From NCBI GenBank assembly GCA_030762935.1, contig CM060882.1:22697001-22761000 (forward strand): a stretch of DNA of 64,000 nucleotides, given 5' to 3'. This document shows positions 57,902 to 64,000 of the stretch, piece after piece (positions within the stretch are counted from its first letter, which is position 1; each line of letters begins with the position of its first letter). The translations under genes and the position numbers were made by a program. Under the pieces are notes generated by a model, which was given only the letters and a program-made list of their open reading frames with translations, ran no database searches and was not told where the DNA came from. The DNA comes from Hymenopus coronatus. Taxonomy: Eukaryota > Arthropoda > Insecta > Mantodea > Hymenopodidae.

Positions 57902-58726
57902 TCTTTCTGTTCCATTCACATTCTCTACATCTCTGTAACAAATTATTGTTAAAAAGCTTATACTTCTATTTACTTCATGCTAATCGAGAAAAAAATAACA
58001 GAAATGGTCTTATTACTTTGTTCTTTGTAAGTAGAAACGAAATAAGGGAGTATACCATAGTTTAAAGTGATAGTCAAAAGCTGCTTGCTATGTGACTGAA
58101 GTTCCTTTGTATGGATAGGAGTTGACAAATTCCTGTATGAGAAAAGTATACATTTTTCAAAGCTGAAACTAAAAGCAAGGAATTTCTGAAAAACGATCAA
58201 CTCTACCAAAAATATGTATATAACAAACACTTTAAGTGCTCTACACTTTCAGTGTGTTAAGTTTTTTCCATCTCTTAAGGTTTAGCAGTTATGCAAAATT
58301 CCGAAAAATTCATCCAGAATAAAGTATTCTTCAGAGGCTATTCCCAAAAAATTCAAGACATACATTTTATTTGTCAGGTAAATATCTTTAATATACGATA
58401 TTTTAATCCAAATCATTAGAGCCATTTTAGAGAAAATCAAAATTTTCGAAAAAGTTGCATGTAAAAGGTAGTTTGGGTGGGGTATTTTTCTCAAAATCTC
58501 CGTGCCCCATTCCTGGAAGATATTAAACTTAAATACAAAGTTTGGTATTTTACCGACTTTGAGTTATCGTGTTCACAGACACACGGATACACACACGCAC
58601 CTTTTTCTGCAAATGCTTTTTTTTGGACACAGGGGACCCAAAAATTATATTTCCGGTGATATATTGGTATCGAATTTTTGGGTGGAGTGCAATACACTAT
58701 GTAAATACTACGAGTAGAGAAAGTAA
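57902..58726 (+). mobile_element. HLE-A, complete nested copy (825 bp)
   Basis: Left end TCTTTCTGTTCC; CA tract 58577-58597; right arm CGAGTAGAGAAAGTAA with a weakened palindrome. Confidence 0.9.
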
Positions 58727-59190
58727 AAATAGTTCTAATAAATTGAATTAAAATACCATGTATGACTTTAATTTTCTGCGGATAGCCTCTAGAGCCCTCT
58801 TTCTTTTGGATGAATTTTGCGTAACTGGAAAACCATAACATCTTACTTCACAAAAATATATTTCTCCCTAAAACACACATATTATGTCAAATACTTTTTT
58901 TTAGAGTTAAGGATTTCCGATATGCCTAGTTTTTAATTAAATTATATAATGTTATGCTTTTCAAAAATTGGAAGTGGTTATTCGCAGTTTTCATTCTGGT
59001 CAAATAAAGCAAATAAAACAGAAGCACAAAACCATCACATAGTGACGGCTCTTAAAAGATTTTAGTGACCGCATTCCTACAGTACCCACCTACTAGAAAG
59101 TACCGAAGTAACCACAATTTAAAAACATAAAGGAGAGAGTTTTAGTAAGAATATTTTATATAGAAATGGTAGAGAATATCATGTGATGGA
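58727..59190 (-). mobile_element. HLE, left part of the split copy, divergent
   Basis: Continuation of 57733-57901, ending GGTAGAGAATATCATGTGAT. The interior resembles 59255-59560 more than subfamilies A or B. Confidence 0.78.
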
Positions 59191-59200
59191 AAATAAAATT

Positions 59201-59250
59201 ATTATTATTAGTATTATTACTATTATTATTATTATTATTATTATTATTAT
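59201..59250 (+). repeat. TTA microsatellite
   Basis: ATT/TTA repeats with few interruptions, between two HLE pieces. Confidence 0.9.
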
Positions 59251-59254
59251 GTTT

Positions 59255-59560
59255 TGTATAGTTAACCATTTTCAAGATATTCCCTGTCATTTATTTATTT
59301 TAATACTTATGCTTTTCTCAAATAGAAAGTCGCTATTCATATTTTTCATCCTAGTCATGCAATGAGAACAGAAATACAAAACCAACACATAGCGACCGGC
59401 TCCTAAAAGATTCGAGTATAGCTTTAGCCTTAATCCTCTTATAACCACCTTCAAAAATACCGAAGTAATAAACCCATTTCTGCTAGTGTTATACACTAGT
59501 TATTAGAGTAAGCTTTAGTTAGGATAGTTTATTATAAACTAGGCAGGGAAGGTAGTGATG
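59255..59560 (-). mobile_element. HLE left part, divergent
   Basis: Shares ACAAAACCA-CACATAG, GACGGCT-like and TCTCAAATAGAAAGTCGC blocks with 58900-59180. Left end degraded (GGCAGGGAAGGTAGTG). Confidence 0.65.
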
Positions 59561-59585
59561 GAAGTGCACAAAATAACAATAATGA

Positions 59586-59983
59586 TATTATTGTTTCATA
59601 TAGCTCCCTTTAACAATTTATTATTATTGTTGTTATTATTATTGTTTCATATAGCTCCCTTTAACAATTTATTATTGTTATTATTATTATTTCATATAGC
59701 TCCCTTTAACAATTTATTATTATTGTTGTTATTATTATTATTTCATATAGCTCCCTTTAACAATTTATTATTGTTATTATTATTATTTCATATAGCTCCC
59801 TTTAACAATTTATTATTGTTATTATTATTATTGTTATTATTATTGTTTCATATAGCTCCCTTTAACAATTTATTATTGTTATTATTATTATTATTATTTC
59901 ATATAGCTCCCTTTAACAATTTATTATTATTGTTGTTATTATTATTATTATTATTTCATATAGCTCCCTTTAACAATTTATTA

Positions 59984-60018
<35 letters not shown>

Positions 60019-60196
60019 TCATATAGCTCCCTGTAACAATTTATTATTGTTGTTATTATTATTGTTTCATATACCTCCCTTTAACAATTTATTATTGTTA
60101 TTATTATTATTATTTCATATAGCTCCCTTTAACAATTTATTATTATTGTTGTTATTATTATTATTATTTCATATAGCTCCCTTTAACAATTTATTA

Positions 60197-60234
<38 letters not shown>

Positions 60235-60364
60235 TCATATAGCTCCCTTTAACAATTTATTATTATTGTTATTATTATTATTATTGTTTCATATAGCTCC
60301 CTTTAACAATTTATTATTGTTATTATTATTATTATTTCATATAGCTCCCTTTAACAATTTATTA

Positions 60365-60402
<38 letters not shown>

Positions 60403-60500
60403 TCATATAGCTCCCTTTAACAATTTATTATTATTGTTGTTATTATTATTATTTCATATAGCTCCCTTTAACAATTTATTATTATTATTATTATTATCAT
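59586..60500 (+). repeat. minisatellite, 17 units of a core plus TTA spacer
   Basis: Each unit has the core TTTCATATAGCTCCC then TTTAACAATT, plus a spacer of TTA/TTG triplets of varying length. There are 17 units plus a degenerate last one (ATTTCATATTAGACC). Because core and spacer are multiples of three, one plus frame stays open for 363 codons as FHIAPFNN plus leucine runs of 7-14. This is a repeat translation, not a protein gene. Early spacers alternate 9,7,9,7 leucines, suggesting duplication of a two-unit block. Confidence 0.95.
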
Positions 60501-60519
60501 CATCATCATCACCATCATT

Positions 60520-60941
60520 TCATATTAGACCACTTTTTAAGCAACAGAAAATTTTAACAGTATACAATTGCTATATATTACAATTATTATTATATGTGCA
60601 CAAGAATTTAAATCAATTTAAACTAACAGACATGTACACACATTAAATACCAGAAATATTGATAAATTGCTTGTTCCATACACTAGACTAAAGAAAGTTA
60701 TTTGATAATCAGCATTATAGCCTATAATAAGCTTCCGGACCACATGAGAGATCTAAATGTAATACAGTTTAAGGCAAAAGTAAAAAAATGGTTGATGGAC
60801 AATGTATTTTACAATTTGGATAAATGTTTTAATACTATAATTGTTATATGACTGACTCTTACTTGTATATATTATTTTGACCATGTCTGTTGTACTAATG
60901 TACCTAATGACTAAACAAATAAATACTAAATACTACAGCTC
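60520..60941 (+). pseudogene. LINE 3' end (CR1/Jockey-like ORF2 C-terminus)
   Basis: LVPYTRLKKVI at 60675, then in frame from 60723 YNKLPDHMRDLNVIQFK and WLMDNVFYNLDKCF to TGA at 60849-60851. This is the C-terminal block seen at the end of this LINE class and in degraded form near 42230. A short AT-rich 3' region ends in AAATAAATACTAAATACT. 5'-truncated and inactive. Confidence 0.78.
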
Positions 60942-61052
60942 CCTTTAACTTCTCTGGCTATATGTGATTTTGACTTGTGAAACAGCTCATCTGATCACAG
61001 CTGGTTATTGCCATTAGGTTTATCGTTTCATATCGCACATTCACTCTCACAT

Positions 61053-61155
61053 GCATACTTCCGGACTCTATGGGGGATAAGGAATAAAACCGGGAATCCA
61101 ACCCGGGACCTCCGGCTGAGAAGTCAGTTTGCTGACCACTCAACCATGGAGGCTG
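61053..61155 (-). mobile_element. SINE-e, tRNA-like head
   Basis: The minus strand reads GCCTCCATGGTTGAGTGG, then TCAGCAAACTG and CCCGGGTTGGATTCCCGG, giving an A-box, B-box and paired T-arm of a Ser/Leu-like tRNA. It is not a functional tRNA gene, because no acceptor partner for GCCTCCA follows. The body was not delimited. Confidence 0.65.
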
Positions 61156-61185
61156 TCATCAAATTATTATGATTATTTCATCATT

Positions 61186-61190
61186 ATTTA

Positions 61191-61232
<42 letters not shown>
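61186..61232 (+). repeat. TTA microsatellite
   Basis: ATT/TTA tract just right of SINE-e, possibly its neighbour by chance. Confidence 0.9.
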
Positions 61233-61236
<4 letters not shown>

Positions 61237-61764
61237 AAGGAAACCTCGAGTTTGGAACTTAGAGATTCCTTTAAACTTTTGTCTTGTTAATATTAGAGTT
61301 TAAAATTGCCTTTCTAATATATATGCTTTCATTAATAGTACACATAAAAAGTTGCTGATTGGCGCCAGTAATTATTGCGTTGTTGCGAACAAATGAAGGC
61401 TGCGGGAGAAAGTTTAGCGCGCCACCAGGGCTCGCAATAATCTGCTCAGAACTGTCAAATGAAAAGCTAGGTAGGAGATTAAAAACGTGGAAAATGTTGG
61501 GAGAATGCTATCATCCGTCATGAGGGAGACGGGAGATTGCGTTTTCTCCCTTAGGGCACTGCTGGCAATGGCGTTGGAGCAAATTTTCGCTGGCGAGGGA
61601 GAGAAGCTGGTCCCAGTTCGATCCTCTACTGGGAATTGAAGATACAACATGCCGTATAAATAATTACCATGGGAATACTGTGCGTCCTGTTGTTACTTTG
61701 TGGTATTGCATTACCAGGTGGATTCTGGCTGGAACCAGCACAGTTGGCCTCTTTAGAAAGCTTT
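61233..61764. other. unassigned spacer with a possible B box
   Basis: CCCAGTTCGATCC at 61613 resembles a B box, with TGGCGTTGGAGC 50 bp upstream as a weak A box. No second copy was found. Confidence 0.3.
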
Positions 61765-61870
61765 ACAAAAGCCCCCCTTAGCTACATTCAAACAGTTTCT
61801 CTTCCCATTACATTTTACTTCTTTCTCTGCCACGTAAATGCATGTATGTATTTATTCACCATGAGTATTT
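61765..61870 (+). repeat. two-copy dispersed repeat R5, copy 1
   Basis: AAGCTTTACAAAAGC, AGTTTCTCTTCCC and TTCTTTCTCTGCCACGTA, then ATTTATTCACC, recur at 63795-63895. Confidence 0.65.
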
Positions 61871-62771
61871 TTGCTTTCTCTTGCCCCGTATGTACAATGT
61901 ACATAGGGATAGAGAAGTATTGCATTCCACCCAAAAATTCGATGTCGAGATTTCACCGGAAATACATGTTTTAGGACCCCCTGAATCCAAAAAAGTATTT
62001 CCAGAAAAACGTCCGTGTGTGTGTGTCCGTGTGTCTGTGAACACGATAACTCAAAAACGAAAAGTAGCTAAAATACCAAACTTGGTATTTAAGTTCAATA
62101 TCTTCCAGGGATGCGACACGAAGATTTTGAGAAAAGTCCCTCCACCCCAAACTACCCTTTACATGGAACTTTTTTCGAAAATTTTGATTAATAAAAATGG
62201 GTCTAACGACTTTGATTAAAATATCGTATATTAAAAATATTTACCTGACAAATAAAATGTATATCTTGAATTTTCTAGGAATAGCTTCTAAAGACCTGTT
62301 TATTCTGGATGAATTTTGCTTAATTTGGCATAACTAATAAACCGTAAGAGATAGACAAAAACTTACTATACAAAAAATGTAGGCCTTGTTAAAATACACA
62401 ATTTAGGTAATATACATTTTTTTTCGTGGAGCTTACCGTTTTCGAGGTATTCATTGTCATTAGTTTCAGTTGTGAAGTACTTATACTTTTCTCAGACGGG
62501 AGCGTCCGTTTTTTTTTTTTTTTTTGTTTGTTCTACTCCTGGCCAAGAAAACAAGCAATTTGTAATGACAATCGCATAGCGAAAGCTTTTAAAACATTTG
62601 ACTATCGATTTAGCCTAGTGTATTCCCTTATTTTCTTCCTACTTATAAGGAACTAAGTAATAAGAACATTGTGCTGAATACCTCAATTAACAAGGTGCAG
62701 AAAGAAGAATAATCTTATGTAAGAACTTTGTAGAACGAATAGAGAAAGGCATGTAAGTGTAACACATCAGA
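61871..62771 (-). mobile_element. HLE-B, complete copy (901 bp)
   Basis: Right end TTGCTTTCTCTTGCCCCG with hairpin TATGTACAATGTACATAG (B type). GT tract 62014-62036. Left end CGAATAGAGAAAGGCATG then CAGA. It contains a T-run at 62510-62525. Confidence 0.9.
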
Positions 62772-62955
62772 TTTTTATAAGTAATACTACGAGTATTTTC
62801 GTCTTGTCCTAAGAGATGAAAACACGAGTTGTATTTGATAAGACAATTCAGAGCAATAGACTATTAATAATTTATAGTATATAGGAAAGGAGATTTTGGC
62901 AGGTTATGATTTTAATACTTACATTAGTTCTCAAATAGTAGATGACGCATTGGAC

Positions 62956-62960
<5 letters not shown>

Positions 62961-63014
<54 letters not shown>
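62961..63014 (+). repeat. (TA)27 microsatellite
   Basis: Uninterrupted TA, 54 bp, at the 3' (tail) side of SINE-d. Confidence 0.95.
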
Positions 63015-63015
<1 letters not shown>

Positions 63016-63237
63016 CTTAACGTCCTTTAACCTGATTGGTCAATCAGACGATGAATGAAATTGGTGAAATGATACTCAAATGATCTCGGGGTCCATGGAG
63101 CTTAAAGTTACTCGACATTCGTCTTCTCAGGATAAGGGAAAACCCCGAAAAAAACTTTATCCGGGTAACTCACTTTAAGCGAGATTCGAACTCACGATCT
63201 GTTGAATGTGAGGCAGACACGCTACCATCCAGGCGGG
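63015..63237 (-). mobile_element. SINE-d, minus copy
   Basis: Minus-strand head GCCCGCCTGGATGGTAGCG then GAGTTCGAATCTCGC, clearer A and B boxes than the 12.8-kb copy. The body (GTTTTTTTCGGGG, CTTATCCTGAGAAGACG, ATGGACCCCGAGATC) matches it throughout. Confidence 0.85.
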
Positions 63238-63794
63238 CACGACCATGTTTATTTACCGAAAGTTTTGTTGTTTCTTTCCTCACTGCCTCCTGAATTATAT
63301 GGCCGACCGCGCCTACACCCGATGTACGAATATCGATAGCAACAATAGAAGTAGGGAACATTTATTTTATTTCAACTTATAATAACTAATACATGAAATG
63401 GAAGCAAACTATATTTTACTTGAGGTCATTGTACTCGTGTCATAAATAACAAATACAAATAATGATTATTTTCACTCCTTTTTGAAACTAACTACATTAT
63501 GAACTAGATAAAACTTTGAATAAATATTGTAACTGAATTAATTGAAAGTATAATTGTTGAACTGGCAGTTATAAAAGTGAAGGTTGGCTCACTGGATTAT
63601 CACCTTGTTACCAATAACCAAGACAATCCATCAAACAAATGAACATCAGCTGCGATAAAATTTGTCGACAATATCGCTCGTCAGATGACCGCGATTGGTT
63701 GAAATCGCGTAATCTCGGCCATTGCATTGGCGCTTTAATAGTTGAGCTGAATTGTCTGTGTAAAATACTTGAGGTGCATAGAGCCGACACAAAG
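63238..63794. other. unassigned spacer
   Basis: No gene or repeat recognised. Confidence 0.35.
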
Positions 63795-63895
63795 CTTTAC
63801 AAAAGCTCTCGTGTGTTGCATTCACATAGTTTCTCTTGCCTTTATTTCTTTCTCTGTCACGTATATGTATTTATTCACCGTGAGAATTTTGTTAT
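63795..63895 (+). repeat. two-copy dispersed repeat R5, copy 2
   Basis: Homologous to 61765-61870. Contains CATTCACATAGTTTCTCTTG, reminiscent of an HLE left end, so R5 may be a distant relative or mark a shared flank. Confidence 0.6.
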
Positions 63896-64000
63896 AAATG
63901 TATGACTTCGTCAATTTTTAAATAGATATAATAAAAAACACTGATGTTATATATGCAATTAATATCGATTTTACAGGAGAATGCCGTTATATGCAGAGGA

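Noticed and set aside
59586..60500. CRISPR-like array of repeats and spacers
   Set aside because: The spacers are simple TTA repeats, there is no cas gene, and the context is eukaryotic.
59555..60646. Longest ORF in the window (363 aa, leucine-rich)
   Set aside because: It is a translation of the TTA-spaced minisatellite; frame persistence follows from unit lengths divisible by three.
61669..61974. 101-aa ORF with a signal-peptide-like start
   Set aside because: It continues through repeat R5 into an HLE-B copy; the hydrophobic start is probably chance.
1120..62219. Dozens of 60-150 residue ORFs with HTHTHT, VCVCVC or FLNFLGIAS-type runs
   Set aside because: They are frames through the HLE microsatellite and AT-rich interior. 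They recur in every copy with differing stops and starts and show no coding conservation.

Overview
This window looks like a gene-poor, AT-rich stretch of an invertebrate nuclear genome, most likely an arthropod. The evidence is mariner transposase relics, several tRNA-derived SINE families, non-LTR retrotransposon ends, a PIF1-type helicase relic of Helitron type, and long TTA, CA and TA microsatellites. I found no bacterial operon structure, no intact cellular gene and no genuine tRNA or rRNA gene. The species cannot be named from the sequence alone.

Roughly half of the window (about 34 kb by hand delineation, some 60 segments on both strands) is one family of non-coding interspersed elements of about 0.83-0.9 kb, called HLE here (hairpin-ended element, my label). 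A plus-oriented copy starts 5'-TC just after an A-run, with a small hairpin (ATGTGTTCCATTCACAT) and then ACTTTCTCTACA. It carries a CA-rich microsatellite about 200 bp from its right end. It ends in a long hairpin centred on ACTATGTACATAGT, whose outer arm reads TGTAGAGAAAGT, followed by AA. A second subfamily (HLE-B) has ACTTTCTCTAGC on the left and GCTAGAGAAAGT on the right, so the two ends have changed together. The architecture (5'-TC, insertion after A-runs before T, right-end hairpin, subterminal inverted repeats, internal microsatellite, no evident target duplication) resembles non-autonomous Helitron/Helentron elements (HINEs). That class assignment is an inference.

Layout. 1-2.2 kb: inverted mariner ends and two opposed HLEs. 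2.5-7.8 kb: HLE mosaics, SINE-a with a 13-bp duplication, a GC-rich orphan ORF (3942-4250) and SINE-c copies. 7.8-8.6 kb: a mariner cut by an HLE. 9.9-10.2 kb: a Jockey-like LINE end. 10.7-20.4 kb: HLE tandems, SINE-d, and a whole dead mariner (15974-17229) nested in an HLE. 20.5-21.2 kb: 130 GGCTA units followed by 10 GGCTT units inside an HLE left end. 21.6-41 kb: dense HLE mosaics with SINE-a and SINE-b. 41.1-42.4 kb: a CR1/Jockey-like LINE relic. 42.4-43.3 kb: the Helitron-type helicase relic. 44.0-44.5 kb: a diverged direct duplication. 44.8-59.5 kb: more HLEs, SINE-a, SINE-c and a mariner flanked by direct repeats. 59.6-60.5 kb: a 17-unit minisatellite. 60.5-64 kb: a LINE 3' end, SINE-e, one HLE-B, a TA tract and SINE-d.

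Nesting gives a relative history. HLEs sit inside HLEs and inside a mariner; SINE-a, SINE-b and a mariner sit inside HLEs. HLE activity therefore came in waves, and mariner 7808-8600 predates at least one HLE while mariner 15974-17229 postdates another. Most short ORFs are translations of these repeats and are left out.
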